From: Alphaproteobacteria bacterium
Lineage (GTDB): Bacteria > Pseudomonadota > Alphaproteobacteria > Micavibrionales > Micavibrionaceae
DNA: 43,407 nucleotides
Assembly (NCBI GenBank): GCA_024279035.1
Contig: JAJRSA010000038.1
Span: forward strand, 1-43,407
Direction: 5' to 3'
This document shows, one piece after another, positions 8,265-16,742 of the stretch. Under the pieces are notes generated by a model. It had not been told where the DNA came from. It searched no databases and was given only the letters and a program-made list of their open reading frames with translations. The position numbers and the translations under genes are program-made. How positions within the stretch are numbered: position 1 is the stretch's first letter; every line of letters starts with the position of its first letter.

Positions 8265-9602
8265 ATGCATAAAAAAGCCCCCCCTATTCCAGCGCAGAAT
8301 TTCACTTTTGGACACAGAGCCTTTGATCCTGATACGGGATGTTTATCATTACATTATCATGCTGATGATGTTGATTTTTGTGAAAAGATCTCTTTTCCAG
8401 ATTCTATGCGCCGTGACCTCTCTCACCCTGCTCTTGAGAAAGCGTTTGAGGCTGTTCATATCATGGCGGGCATTAGTTATTATAAAGCCTTTATTCCACA
8501 GAACATCAAAGACTGTGCTCTCACACAAAAGGAGGCGCAGTTTTTTGAGACGCTCTATCAACAGGGGCTGGGGGAATTTGCGGTGCGTAATGGACTTGAT
8601 ATTTTTGATCGGATTCAGTTTCCTTTTGACGACAAGCCCTCTTCGCTCCCCTCTTCGCTCCCTCTTAAAAGACAAAGCTTGGTATTGATTGGAGGCGGAA
8701 AAGATTCTCTGGTTTCGATTGAGGCACTCAAAGCACACAATGAGCCTATGATTTTAATGGCCGTGAACCCTGCACAACCTATTTTAGACTGTATTGATGT
8801 CAGCGGATGTCCTTCTCTTGTGATCAAACGGGAGATTGATCCTCTCCTCTTTGAGCTCAACGCCACAGGACACGTCTATAATGGGCATGTGCCAATCACA
8901 GCTATCATTAGTGCCATTGCAACCTGTTGCGCCCTTCTATACGGATGCGATGAAATTGTCCTTTCGAATGAACGCTCTGCCAATGAGGCCACGCTGTCTC
9001 TGAACGGACGAGAGATCAATCATCAATATAGTAAGAGCATGGCCTTCGAAACAGATTTTAATCAGTTTATTCAGACATCCATAACCTCAAGCCTCACTTA
9101 TTATTCCCTGCTTTGTCCCCTCTCCGAAGCCCATATCGCACGGCTTTTTACTAAATACACAGAGTATGATGATGTCTTTACAAGTTGTAATGGCGCCTAC
9201 AAACTCCACACAGAGAAAATCAAAGGTCGGTGGTGTGGCACCTGCCCCAAATGTCAATTTGTCTTTTTGATGTTTGCCGTGAGTATGGACAAAGACCGCC
9301 TCCTCTCAATTGTAGGACACAATATTTTGACCAACCCAGCTTTTATAGACGACTATAAAAGCCTGTGCGGTCTCACAGACCAAAAACCATGGGAATGTGT
9401 GGGAGAAGCTTTAGAATCTGCCTCTTGTCTCTATCGTTTATCTCAAGATCCTAGTTGGAAGGATGAGTCTGTTGTCGTACATCTCTGTGAGGCCTTAAAG
9501 GCACATTACGGAATTACAGTCTTGGAGACTGCCTATGAAGAATTGTATACACCCTTGGACAATCACGCACTCCCAGAAAGACTAAAAGGTCTATTCTCAT
9601 GA
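8265..9602 (+). CDS. murL: MurL: UDP-MurNAc-L-Ala-L-Glu epimerase
   Basis: A 445-residue protein matching MurL, which turns the terminal L-Glu of UDP-MurNAc-L-Ala-L-Glu into D-Glu with ATP and magnesium. Visible: a PP-loop-like nucleotide motif LVLIGGGKDSLVSIEAL (residues 139-155), NERSANEATLSLNGREINHQYSKS, and a cysteine cluster WCGTCPKCQF. In Xanthomonas MurL works with MurD2, replacing the glutamate racemase route. The next gene is a MurD-type ligase starting inside the MurL stop (ATGA overlap), which strongly supports the identity. The ATG at 8265 has only a weak purine stretch before it. A perfect 12-bp tandem duplication (8639-8662) encodes the local SSLPSSLPL. The family was described only recently, and annotation pipelines often leave it 'hypothetical'. 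Confidence 0.88.
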   Translation: MHKKAPPIPAQNFTFGHRAFDPDTGCLSLHYHADDVDFCEKISFPDSMRRDLSHPALEKAFEAVHIMAGISYYKAFIPQNIKDCALTQKEAQFFETLYQQGLGEFAVRNGLDIFDRIQFPFDDKPSSLPSSLPLKRQSLVLIGGGKDSLVSIEALKAHNEPMILMAVNPAQPILDCIDVSGCPSLVIKREIDPLLFELNATGHVYNGHVPITAIISAIATCCALLYGCDEIVLSNERSANEATLSLNGREINHQYSKSMAFETDFNQFIQTSITSSLTYYSLLCPLSEAHIARLFTKYTEYDDVFTSCNGAYKLHTEKIKGRWCGTCPKCQFVFLMFAVSMDKDRLLSIVGHNILTNPAFIDDYKSLCGLTDQKPWECVGEALESASCLYRLSQDPSWKDESVVVHLCEALKAHYGITVLETAYEELYTPLDNHALPERLKGLFS

Positions 9603-10774
9603 AACACATCGCAATTTGGGGGTATGGACAAGAAGGACGCGCGAGTCATCGTCAGTTGGGGCAGGTTTATCCTGAGGCTCATTTTACGCTTATTGATACC
9701 ACGCAACAGGGATTGTGCCTTTGTGAGACGGAGGTGGATGAGACGCTTTTAAAAACATTTGATATGATTGTTAAAAGCCCAGGGGTGAGCCTCTATAAAC
9801 CAGACATCCAAAAAGCGATTGCCCTCGGCATACATGTGACAACAGGGACTAATTTATGGTTTGAGACGTACTCAGATGCCAAAACAATTATTGTGACAGG
9901 CACAAAGGGGAAAAGCACAACCACGAGCTTGATCCATCATATGCTCAAAAATCAGGGGTTTGATGTAGCTCTAGCGGGCAATATTGGCGTGCCTTTGCTT
10001 GAGACCAAACCCGCCAAAGACTGGACTATTATTGAGTTGTCGTCCTACCAAATCGCCGATTTAAAGCATGCGCCAGATATTGCTGTTTTGCTCAATCTCT
10101 ACCCTGAACACACAGACTGGCATGGATCGGTGGAACAATATTATGAGGATAAATTGCGTTTATTAACGCTCTCAGACAAAACGGTCTGCTTTACCAACGA
10201 AAATATTGAGAGAGAAATTATAAAATTAGACTCCTATCCTTTGGACTCCATCGCCCCTCTCAAAGGCGATCACAATCTCTATAATGTTTCTGTCGCCCTA
10301 TCTGTATGTACCCATGTGGGGGCGAAACATGATCAATGTATAAAGTCTCTAAACACCTACGAAATCCTCCCCCACCGCTTGGAAGAAATAGGAGAAAAAG
10401 ACGGTGTGCTCTATGTTGATGATAGTATCTCTACCATTCCCGAAGCCACCATTGAGGCGCTCAAAATATATAATGGGCGTCCCATCACTCTTATTATGGG
10501 GGGTATGGATCGCGGGCAAGACTACGAAGAGCTCATCACAACCATTGAAAATACCAGTGTGACTCATGTCTGCCTCCTCCCCGAGAATGGGCGTGCCCTC
10601 TCTCACATCGTAGAAGGAAAGCTGTGTGATACCTTAGAAGACGCTGTCCACACAGCCCAAAAAACAACCCCTTCAGGGGGCGTAATTCTTCTCTCTCCCG
10701 CCGCCCCAAGCTACGGACAGTTCAAAAATTTTAAAGACCGCGGGCAAAGATTTAGAGCATTGTACGAGTCTTAA
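9599..10774 (+). CDS. murD2: MurD2: UDP-MurNAc-L-alanine--L-glutamate ligase
   Basis: A Mur-ligase of 391 residues, shorter than classical MurD (about 440). The N-terminal Rossmann part starts HIAIWGYGQEGRAS; the central ATPase has the Mur P-loop VTGTKGKSTTTS (GTKGKSTT at residues 101-108), then AGNIGVPLL, ELSSYQI and NLYPEHTDWHGS (Mur-ligase metal/ATP residues), and the C-terminal domain has DDSISTIPEAT and GGMDRGQDY. Beside murL it is best read as MurD2, which adds L-Glu, not D-Glu, to UDP-MurNAc-L-Ala; MurL then epimerises it. The 4-bp overlap with murL indicates a coupled operon. The 3' end overlaps the convergent YihY gene by 23 bp. A canonical D-Glu-adding MurD is the alternative and would be expected elsewhere, in the mur cluster. 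Confidence 0.85.
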   Translation: MKHIAIWGYGQEGRASHRQLGQVYPEAHFTLIDTTQQGLCLCETEVDETLLKTFDMIVKSPGVSLYKPDIQKAIALGIHVTTGTNLWFETYSDAKTIIVTGTKGKSTTTSLIHHMLKNQGFDVALAGNIGVPLLETKPAKDWTIIELSSYQIADLKHAPDIAVLLNLYPEHTDWHGSVEQYYEDKLRLLTLSDKTVCFTNENIEREIIKLDSYPLDSIAPLKGDHNLYNVSVALSVCTHVGAKHDQCIKSLNTYEILPHRLEEIGEKDGVLYVDDSISTIPEATIEALKIYNGRPITLIMGGMDRGQDYEELITTIENTSVTHVCLLPENGRALSHIVEGKLCDTLEDAVHTAQKTTPSGGVILLSPAAPSYGQFKNFKDRGQRFRALYES

Positions 10775-11615
10775 CAAAACGAGAATACCGTATTTCTTCC
10801 TCATGATGCGCCATCAGGGCTTTGATAAACTCTGCGCCGAATTGGAGAATGGTACACCCATATGTCACCCAGATCATGAGCAGAACAATAGAGCCTGCCG
10901 CCCCAAACATGCTCTCAGGCGCAAACGTGGCAATGGCTTTGGCAAAACCGAGTTCTCCGAGCATAAATAAGAAGGACGACACAACCCCTCCTGCAAAGGC
11001 ATATTTGATCTGAATCTTCACGTTGGGCAAAATTTTAAAGATCATTGTAAAGAGAAGTGAAATCATCAGAAAGGAGACTCCTAACTCCATAATTTTTAAA
11101 AATCCAAGATCCGGGACATGCGCAATGAGCCAGTTTGCAAAGATTTTTAACCCTGCAGAGAGATACATCGAGATCAACAATAAAAACCCAACCATCACAG
11201 CAACCCCAAGAGACACGGCTCTATTAACAACCAATCTCAGGAATGTTTTTTCAGATTTGGGATGCACATGCCACACAGCATTAAATGTAGTCTTAAGCTG
11301 ATTAAACAAGCCCGTCGCTCCAAACAGCAAGATACTCGCTCCCAAAATGAGTGTTACAAATCCCGTACTCTTCAAACGCGCCCGATCAATGATATGTTCT
11401 ATGCTTGTGGCCACCTCTTGCCCCATAAACTGTCCCACATAATTTTGAATATGGGAGCGTACGAGCGTCTCATCCAGAAAAAATGTCGTGATTGACACCA
11501 CAATAATCATCAATCCCGGCAACGAAAACACCGCAAAATACGCCGCCGCTGCACTATAGGTCAGAGGCGTGTTCCCCATCCATGATTTGATTGTATTTTT
11601 GAAAACATTAAGCAT
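10752..11615 (-). CDS. YihY/virulence factor BrkB family membrane protein
   Basis: A 287-residue inner-membrane protein with about six hydrophobic helices. Family signatures: the N-terminal TYSAAAAYFAVFSLPGLMII, GATGLFNQLKTTFNAVW, and the C-terminal FGAAGSIVLLMIWVTYGCTILQFGAEF. The function of the family is unknown; the name comes from Bordetella BrkB (serum resistance), and the E. coli relative was once mistaken for RNase BN. It is convergent with murD2, overlapping it by 23 bp, and follows a 95-residue unknown by 46 bp. Confidence 0.92.
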   Translation of the reverse strand: MLNVFKNTIKSWMGNTPLTYSAAAAYFAVFSLPGLMIIVVSITTFFLDETLVRSHIQNYVGQFMGQEVATSIEHIIDRARLKSTGFVTLILGASILLFGATGLFNQLKTTFNAVWHVHPKSEKTFLRLVVNRAVSLGVAVMVGFLLLISMYLSAGLKIFANWLIAHVPDLGFLKIMELGVSFLMISLLFTMIFKILPNVKIQIKYAFAGGVVSSFLFMLGELGFAKAIATFAPESMFGAAGSIVLLMIWVTYGCTILQFGAEFIKALMAHHEEEIRYSRFVKTRTML

Positions 11616-11661
11616 GTCATTGTGGTAGCAGGGGAGAGGGAAGAGGTAAAGAACGAATTCA

Positions 11662-11949
11662 TTAAGAAAACAGAGGGAACAACTTCATAAGTGCCCCAAC
11701 AAACCCAGTCTTTGTCTTATCAATGATTTTAATTGTTTTATCTACTGATCTATTGGTCTTTGAGTTTATACCTTGGAGACGAATTTCTATGCGTTCTATT
11801 TGGTGGCATGTTTTGAGCTGATCTGCAATCCATTCCGCTTCTTGTTTATTATTACTGACACCATGTTGGCGCCAGACATGTCCCTTTTTTTTGGAGTCAG
11901 AAATATCGTAGGAATACACGGCATATTCATGGTGCATGTGTGCTGTCAA
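11662..11949 (-). CDS. Small hypothetical protein, TTG start
   Basis: A 95-residue soluble protein I do not recognise. The first half (YAVYSYDISDSKKKGHVWRQHGVSNNKQEAEWIADQLKTC) looks like a compact alpha/beta domain; the tail is basic and ends in a short hydrophobic stretch (FVGALMKLFPLFS). The TTG start is chosen because AGGAG lies 6 nt before it (11956-11960, complement); the first ATG is four codons later and is not spaced for that site. It is upstream of and parallel to the YihY gene, possibly cotranscribed. Confidence 0.6.
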   Translation of the reverse strand: MTAHMHHEYAVYSYDISDSKKKGHVWRQHGVSNNKQEAEWIADQLKTCHQIERIEIRLQGINSKTNRSVDKTIKIIDKTKTGFVGALMKLFPLFS

Positions 11950-12015
11950 TCTAAACTCCTTCCATAATTTCTATTTAAAAGAACAGAGGAGAAGAAACCT
12001 CTCTGCATAACACCC

Positions 12016-12024
12016 TGTGGATAA
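12016..12024 (-). promoter_or_regulatory. DnaA box upstream of ftsK
   Basis: Exact consensus DnaA box (TTATCCACA on the minus strand) 202 bp before the ftsK ATG. It is a single box, so this is not an origin; it could be a regulatory DnaA site. Chance of one exact box somewhere in a window this size is not negligible. Confidence 0.4.
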
Positions 12025-12058
12025 GTGTTCCACCTATCCCTACCCTAGGGGACAAACG

Positions 12059-12074
12059 TTAAGAAATGGTTAAC
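12059..12074 (+). promoter_or_regulatory. CtrA-type binding site upstream of ftsK
   Basis: TTAA, seven bases, TTAAC is the full alphaproteobacterial CtrA consensus. It stands 144 bp before the ftsK ATG, in the only intergenic space from which ftsK can be transcribed. CtrA controls division and polar genes in Caulobacter and relatives. A further TTAAC follows at 12081-12085. Confidence 0.6.
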
Positions 12075-12087
12075 AAGTTATTAACGC

Positions 12088-12113
12088 AACTCTTTTCGCA
12101 AAAAATAAGAGTT
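12088..12113. repeat. Inverted repeat in the ftsK upstream region
   Basis: AACTCTT (12088-12094) and AAGAGTT (12107-12113) form a 7-bp stem around 12 nt. It sits just after the CtrA-type site and before ftsK. No T-run follows, so a terminator is unlikely; its role is unknown. Confidence 0.4.
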
Positions 12114-12217
12114 TCCTTGTGTTTCCCATCAAAAACACGTAGCATGAACATAACATATTCCCTTTGAGCCTCCTGCTCACACCCTCATTTATTAACCTTT
12201 ATAGCGTATCAATTCTC

Positions 12218-14650
12218 ATGGCTAAACCTTCAGCAAAAAAACAAAAAGCACCTATCCAACACAGAAAATGGCTTCCTGCCTTTCTTCAGACATTTATCGC
12301 GCGCCGTATTCAAGATGGATTTGCCCTTGGCTTTATTGGGTTTGGGCTTTTTTTGTGTGGAAGTCTTCTTACTTATAAAATGAGCGACCCCTCATGGAAT
12401 ACATCTGTCTCTGAAGATCTTCCTATTCACAATATTTTCGGCTCTTCTGGCTCTTACAGTGCTGATTTATTACTCCAAAGCTTTGGGTTTGCCAGCTTTA
12501 TTATTGTCTTTACGGCACTTATTTGGGGCGGAAAACTATGGAGACGTACAGCTCTATCTCCTGTGTGGCTTCGCATTACATCCTTTATCTGTGCTTTAAT
12601 TCTTGGGTCTATCGCCCTCTCTCGTATTCCTTCCAGTGAATGGCTCTCCCACCCTTATTCTGGAGGCAGTGGCGGAGGACAAATTCTCAACAGCCTTGCT
12701 GATACTCTACATTTTGCCCTTGGCGGATGGACACATAGTTTGATTGCAGTGGTCACGGGGGGGCTTGCACTTGGCGCCCTTACCCTTGCCTTACCAATCC
12801 CACGACATCAATGGCATATGGCCCTGTCTTTCATCAAGAGCGGGGCAGGTGCGTGTATTTTATATAGCCTTAAAACGAGCTTTCAATTCATAGACTGGGT
12901 CAAGCACCATAACAACGTCTCCTATGTTGCCCCCAAACGCCCTGCACTTGAAAATATAGAGATCAAACCCTCTAAACCACGTGAAAAAATCCCTCCTGTC
13001 CCTTACGCAAAAACCTCCACACCTGTTACGGCGCCTCCTCTCAAAAAAGAAGTCTCTGTTGTGGCACCTAAAGCACACCCTCAAACTAAAGTCACTAGCC
13101 AACAAGGTAAACTTGGATTAAGTGATGAGGAATGGGAGTATCCAACCGTAGATCTGTTAGCAGATGTTCCTGCCATCCAAGATGGGCAAATTGATGAAGC
13201 GGCGTTAAAGCGCAATGCTGAGCTTCTCCAAAATGTGTTGGAAGATTACAATGTGCAGGGGCAAATTGTTAAGATTCACCCTGGCCCTGTGGTCACACTG
13301 TATGAATTTGAGCCTGCCCCTGGGACAAAATCTTCTCGCGTGATTGGATTGAGTGATGATATTGCACGTTCAATGTCGGCAATTTCTGTCCGCGCAAGTG
13401 TTATTCCAGGGCGGAGTGTTATTGGCTTAGAGCTTCCAAACAAGATTCGTCAAACTGTGTTCATGCGCGATATGTTGGACTCTGATGCGTACATGAATAC
13501 AAAAGCCAAGCTTCCTCTTATTCTTGGAAAAGATATTGGAGGCACGCCTATTATCGCTGACCTTGCTAAAATGCCTCATCTTTTAGTCGCAGGAACAACA
13601 GGGTCAGGGAAATCTGTGGCGGTCAATACAATGCTTTTGTCTTTGCTCTATAAGCTCTCTCCTGAGAAATGTCGCTTGATTATGATTGATCCTAAGATGC
13701 TAGAGCTTTCCGTTTATAATGATATCCCCCACTTGTTAACCGAAGTGGTTACAGAACCCGGTAAAGCGATCGTAGCTTTGAAATGGGCTGTGCAAGAGAT
13801 GGAGGATCGTTACCGTTCTATGTCTAAATTAGGGGTACGAAATATTGATGGCTATAATTCTCGCATGAAAGAAGCGCAGAAAAAAGGCGAGCTTTTGATG
13901 CGTACTGTTCAGACTGGGTTTGATATTGAGACAGGAAAACCTATCTATGAAGACCAACCGATGGATATGAATGAGCTTCCTTATATCGTCATCATCGTAG
14001 ACGAGTTTGCAGATTTGATGTTGGTGGCAGGAAAAGAACTGGAAGCTTCTCTTCAAAGATTAGCACAAATGGCACGCGCCGCAGGAATCCACATCATCAT
14101 GGCCACACAGCGCCCCTCTGTGGATGTCATTACAGGAGTGATCAAAGCGAACTTCCCCACCCGTATTTCTTTCCAAGTCACTTCCAAAATTGATTCTCGA
14201 ACAATTTTAAGTGATGGTGGAGCAGAGCAACTTCTTGGCATGGGGGATATGCTCTATATGGCAGGAGGTGGAAGAATCACCCGTGTCCATGGCCCTTTTG
14301 CTTCAGATCATGACGTTGAATCCGTCGTGAATCATTTAAAACTCCAAGGGGAGCCGAGCTATCTTGATAGCGTTATCCTCGGAGGTGGAGAAGGCGGAGG
14401 CTTTGATCCTCTTGGGATGGGAGGAGCCTCAGGAAGCAATGATGTTGACGAACTCTATGACGAAGCCGTAGCCTTGGTCGCGCGTGAACGCAAAGCCTCC
14501 ACAAGTTTTGTACAGCGTTATCTTAAAATAGGCTATAATCGTGCCGCCACAATCATCGAAGAAATGGAATCCCAAGGCGTTATAAGTGCCGCCAACCATG
14601 TCGGAAAACGCGAAGTCTTAATCGAAGATCATTCCGAAGATGCGGCTTAG
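12218..14650 (+). CDS. ftsK: DNA translocase FtsK
   Basis: Septal DNA pump of about 810 residues that clears and resolves chromosome termini at division. The N-terminus has about four membrane helices (GFALGFIGFGLFLCGSLLTY onward), then a short linker (shorter than in E. coli), the alpha/beta RecA-like motor with Walker A GTTGSGKS (residues 459-466), Walker B YIVIIVDEFADLM, and the winged-helix gamma domain (LYDEAVALVARERKASTSFVQRYL) that reads KOPS and activates XerD. The frame is open from a TTG at 12164, but MAKPSAKKQK at 12218 is the more usual kind of start; neither has a strong ribosome site. CtrA- and DnaA-type sites lie upstream. lolA follows, an order common in Alphaproteobacteria. 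Confidence 0.96.
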   Translation: MAKPSAKKQKAPIQHRKWLPAFLQTFIARRIQDGFALGFIGFGLFLCGSLLTYKMSDPSWNTSVSEDLPIHNIFGSSGSYSADLLLQSFGFASFIIVFTALIWGGKLWRRTALSPVWLRITSFICALILGSIALSRIPSSEWLSHPYSGGSGGGQILNSLADTLHFALGGWTHSLIAVVTGGLALGALTLALPIPRHQWHMALSFIKSGAGACILYSLKTSFQFIDWVKHHNNVSYVAPKRPALENIEIKPSKPREKIPPVPYAKTSTPVTAPPLKKEVSVVAPKAHPQTKVTSQQGKLGLSDEEWEYPTVDLLADVPAIQDGQIDEAALKRNAELLQNVLEDYNVQGQIVKIHPGPVVTLYEFEPAPGTKSSRVIGLSDDIARSMSAISVRASVIPGRSVIGLELPNKIRQTVFMRDMLDSDAYMNTKAKLPLILGKDIGGTPIIADLAKMPHLLVAGTTGSGKSVAVNTMLLSLLYKLSPEKCRLIMIDPKMLELSVYNDIPHLLTEVVTEPGKAIVALKWAVQEMEDRYRSMSKLGVRNIDGYNSRMKEAQKKGELLMRTVQTGFDIETGKPIYEDQPMDMNELPYIVIIVDEFADLMLVAGKELEASLQRLAQMARAAGIHIIMATQRPSVDVITGVIKANFPTRISFQVTSKIDSRTILSDGGAEQLLGMGDMLYMAGGGRITRVHGPFASDHDVESVVNHLKLQGEPSYLDSVILGGGEGGGFDPLGMGGASGSNDVDELYDEAVALVARERKASTSFVQRYLKIGYNRAATIIEEMESQGVISAANHVGKREVLIEDHSEDAA

Positions 14651-14660
14651 GTTTTCATGC

Positions 14661-14759
14661 CGTCATCCCCGAGGACATACGAAGTATGTCTTAACGTCGG
14701 GGATCCATATGTCACTCGCTTTGCGAGTAGACTAGATACCCGCCTCCGCGGGTATGACG
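14661..14759. repeat. Palindromic repeat cluster (three nested hairpins)
   Basis: CGTCAT (14661-14666) and ATGACG (14754-14759) bracket three stem-loops: CCCCGA/TCGGGG (14667-14672 with 14697-14702) enclosing GACATAC-GAA-GTATGTC (14674-14690); ACTCGC-TTT-GCGAGT (14714-14728); and ATACCCGC-CTCC-GCGGGTAT (14736-14755). The ends resemble the 'CGTCATCC' palindrome at 133. It fits a mosaic REP/MITE-like intergenic element between ftsK and lolA. Multi-hairpin RNA here could attenuate or stabilise the ftsK-lolA transcript, but no T-run is present. Confidence 0.8.
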
Positions 14760-14793
14760 TGTGAGAGGGAAGGGTAAATCTAGTAATTTCCTT

Positions 14794-14811
14794 TGCTTTT
14801 TGTCAAAAGCA
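14794..14811. repeat. Hairpin in front of lolA
   Basis: TGCTTTT and AAAAGCA form a perfect 7-bp stem with a TGTC loop, 17 bp before the lolA ATG. No T-tract follows on either strand. Possibly an operator or leader structure; the function is unknown. Confidence 0.35.
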
Positions 14812-14827
14812 GATTAAATATACTTCT

Positions 14828-15445
14828 ATGAACAATTTTATAACATTTATAGTTTCTTTCGCGATCCTCTTTTTTTCTGTGTTCACACCTGTTTTCGCAA
14901 ATTCTCAACCCCCTGAGGTTCGCAAGGCAGAACTTTATTTAAAATCTTTGAAAACAGCCAAAGCGCGTTTTCTACAAACAACCTCTTCAGGGCCACAGCT
15001 CACAGGAGATTTTTATCTCAATCGTCCGGGGAGATTGCGCTTTGAATATGATGCGCCTCTCAATGACTATATTGTTGCTGATGGAACATTTATTTATTTT
15101 TATGATGGGGATATTAACGAGCAAAGCAATGCGCCTATTGGGCATACTCTTGCGGATTTTATTCTGCGCTCTGATATTCGTCTTACAGACGATGACTTAA
15201 AGATTGAGCGCATTATGCATGTTGATAATCTTGTTCAAATCACTCTCATGCAAACCAATGATATTGACTCAGGCTCTATTACACTCGGGTTTGAAAAAGA
15301 GCCCTTCAGGCTTAAAAAGTGGCGCGTCGTCGATGCGATGGGCGCCACAACTGAAATTGAGCTATTTGATATTCAAACAGGTATGGATCTTCCTAAATCT
15401 CTATTTGCCTTTATTGCTCCAAAGAAAGAGGGATTTAACGAGTAA
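14828..15445 (+). CDS. lolA: LolA-family outer-membrane lipoprotein carrier
   Basis: A 205-residue periplasmic chaperone that takes lipoproteins from LolCDE to the outer membrane. Signal peptide about residues 1-24 (FAILFFSVFTPVFANS). The mature part has the LolA/LolB half-barrel pattern: AELYLKSLKTAKARFLQT, GDFYLNRPGRLRFEYDAP, YIVADGTFIYFYD, and ADFILRSDI. Downstream of ftsK, as in many Alphaproteobacteria. The flavin reductase-like gene starts 2 bp after its stop. Sequence divergence in the family is high, so the call rests on the pattern and context together. Confidence 0.88.
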   Translation: MNNFITFIVSFAILFFSVFTPVFANSQPPEVRKAELYLKSLKTAKARFLQTTSSGPQLTGDFYLNRPGRLRFEYDAPLNDYIVADGTFIYFYDGDINEQSNAPIGHTLADFILRSDIRLTDDDLKIERIMHVDNLVQITLMQTNDIDSGSITLGFEKEPFRLKKWRVVDAMGATTEIELFDIQTGMDLPKSLFAFIAPKKEGFNE

Positions 15446-15447
15446 TA

Positions 15448-16143
15448 ATGAAGACATACACCGCGCAAGTCCAAGACATACAGGATGTCACCCCAGATCT
15501 TCGTATTCTCTCCATTCAACCCAATAAAAAACTAGCCTTTAAAGCAGGGCAATATATTACGATTGTACAAAAGGGCTTTGAAGACAGGTCTTACTCCATT
15601 GCAAATACCCCGCGTGAAGATAATAAGATAGAGCTTCATATTCGTCGCGGGGGCGCTTTAAGTACCTATTTGTGTGACGCCCTCAAAACAGAGGATTCCC
15701 TTATACTCAAAGGGCCAGAAGGGACATGTACGTATAAATTTCAATGCAAGAAACCAGTCCTTGCCCTTGCTGGAGGAACAGGTCTTGCACAAATAAAATC
15801 TATTGTTGAACAGGCACTTCAAACGAATAGAGACACTCCTGTGTATCTGTATCATGGCGCACGTACATCCACGGGTCTTTATCAAGAGTCTTATTTCAAC
15901 TCTTTGGCACATAAGGATGAGCGCCTCATTTATACTCCTGTGATCTCCGATGAACACCCAGATAAATATGGGATCCGATACGGGTTTTTAATGGATCATA
16001 TTGAGAAAGATTTTACCTGCCTCAAAAATTTTAGAGCCTATATGTGTGGCGTTCCTGAAATGGTAGGGGCTTTGGAAAAAACCCTTATTGCAAAAAACAT
16101 AGATCCGAAACGCATTCATGCGGATCAATGGAGCCACAATTAA
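15448..16143 (+). CDS. Ferredoxin-NADP reductase-like flavoprotein (Fre/UbiB type)
   Basis: A 231-residue FAD/NAD(P)-binding reductase. The N-terminal FAD barrel has GQYITIV and the flavin motif RSYSIAN (Arg-x-Tyr-Ser); the following LHIRRGGALSTYL binds the FAD phosphates; the NAD domain has LALAGGTGLAQIKSI, YLYHGARTSTGLY and the terminal YMCGVPEMVGAL. There is no 2Fe-2S domain, so electrons probably pass to free flavin or a separate partner, as in NAD(P)H-flavin reductase. It is packed between lolA (2 bp) and recR (2 bp). Its substrate cannot be read from sequence. Confidence 0.85.
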   Translation: MKTYTAQVQDIQDVTPDLRILSIQPNKKLAFKAGQYITIVQKGFEDRSYSIANTPREDNKIELHIRRGGALSTYLCDALKTEDSLILKGPEGTCTYKFQCKKPVLALAGGTGLAQIKSIVEQALQTNRDTPVYLYHGARTSTGLYQESYFNSLAHKDERLIYTPVISDEHPDKYGIRYGFLMDHIEKDFTCLKNFRAYMCGVPEMVGALEKTLIAKNIDPKRIHADQWSHN

Positions 16144-16145
16144 TA

Positions 16146-16742
16146 ATGTCAGAACACGCCCTTGATCATCTTATAAAGAGTCTCTCCAGCCTCCCTAGCC
16201 TTGGCCCTCGTTCCGCCAGACGCATGGCGCTCCACCTGATCCAACATAAAGAGACATTGATGGAACCATTAGCGCAGGCCTTATTCGAAGCCTTTGAAGC
16301 AATTAACCCCTGCACAACGTGCGGAAATTTGGATACGATAATACCGTGCCATATCTGTCAAGATCACAAAAGAGACCGACAAACCTTGTGTCTTGTGGCC
16401 TCAGTGGCGGACATATGGGCGATTGAACGCGCAGGACATTATCGAGGTTATTACCATGTCCTTGGAGGCATCCTCTCTGCCATTGATGGCATCACCCCCA
16501 CAGATCTCAATATTCATAGCTTAAAGCAACGCATTGAGTCTCAGAATTTTAAAGAGATCATCATTGCGCTCAGTGCCACAGTCGACGGACAAACGACCGC
16601 CCACTACATCACGGATCTCATCGATGATCTGGACATTAAAATCACAGGACTCGCCCGTGGTATCCCCACAGGCGGAGAGCTTGATTTCCTCGATGATCAC
16701 ACAATCGTCACCGCCTTTAAATCTCGCAAAGATGTGGCTTAA
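16146..16742 (+). CDS. recR: Recombination mediator protein RecR
   Basis: RecR (198 residues) forms rings with RecO/RecF that load RecA on gapped DNA. N-terminal helix-hairpin-helix (LSSLPSLGPRSARRMALHL), a four-cysteine zinc finger (C56, C59, C68, C71), then the Toprim domain (LCLVASVADIWAIERAGHYRGYYHVLGG). The in-frame ATG at 16128 would add six residues inside the previous gene; 16146 gives the usual RecR N-terminus. Normally recR follows dnaX-ybaB; here it has moved to the end of ftsK-lolA-fre. Its stop abuts the stop of the convergent SOS-type gene. Confidence 0.95.
   Translation: MSEHALDHLIKSLSSLPSLGPRSARRMALHLIQHKETLMEPLAQALFEAFEAINPCTTCGNLDTIIPCHICQDHKRDRQTLCLVASVADIWAIERAGHYRGYYHVLGGILSAIDGITPTDLNIHSLKQRIESQNFKEIIIALSATVDGQTTAHYITDLIDDLDIKITGLARGIPTGGELDFLDDHTIVTAFKSRKDVA

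Noticed and set aside
12000-12163. Chromosome origin upstream of ftsK
   Set aside because: Only one exact DnaA box and one CtrA site were found; an origin should have a cluster of boxes and an AT-rich unwinding element, and ftsK is not a usual neighbour.
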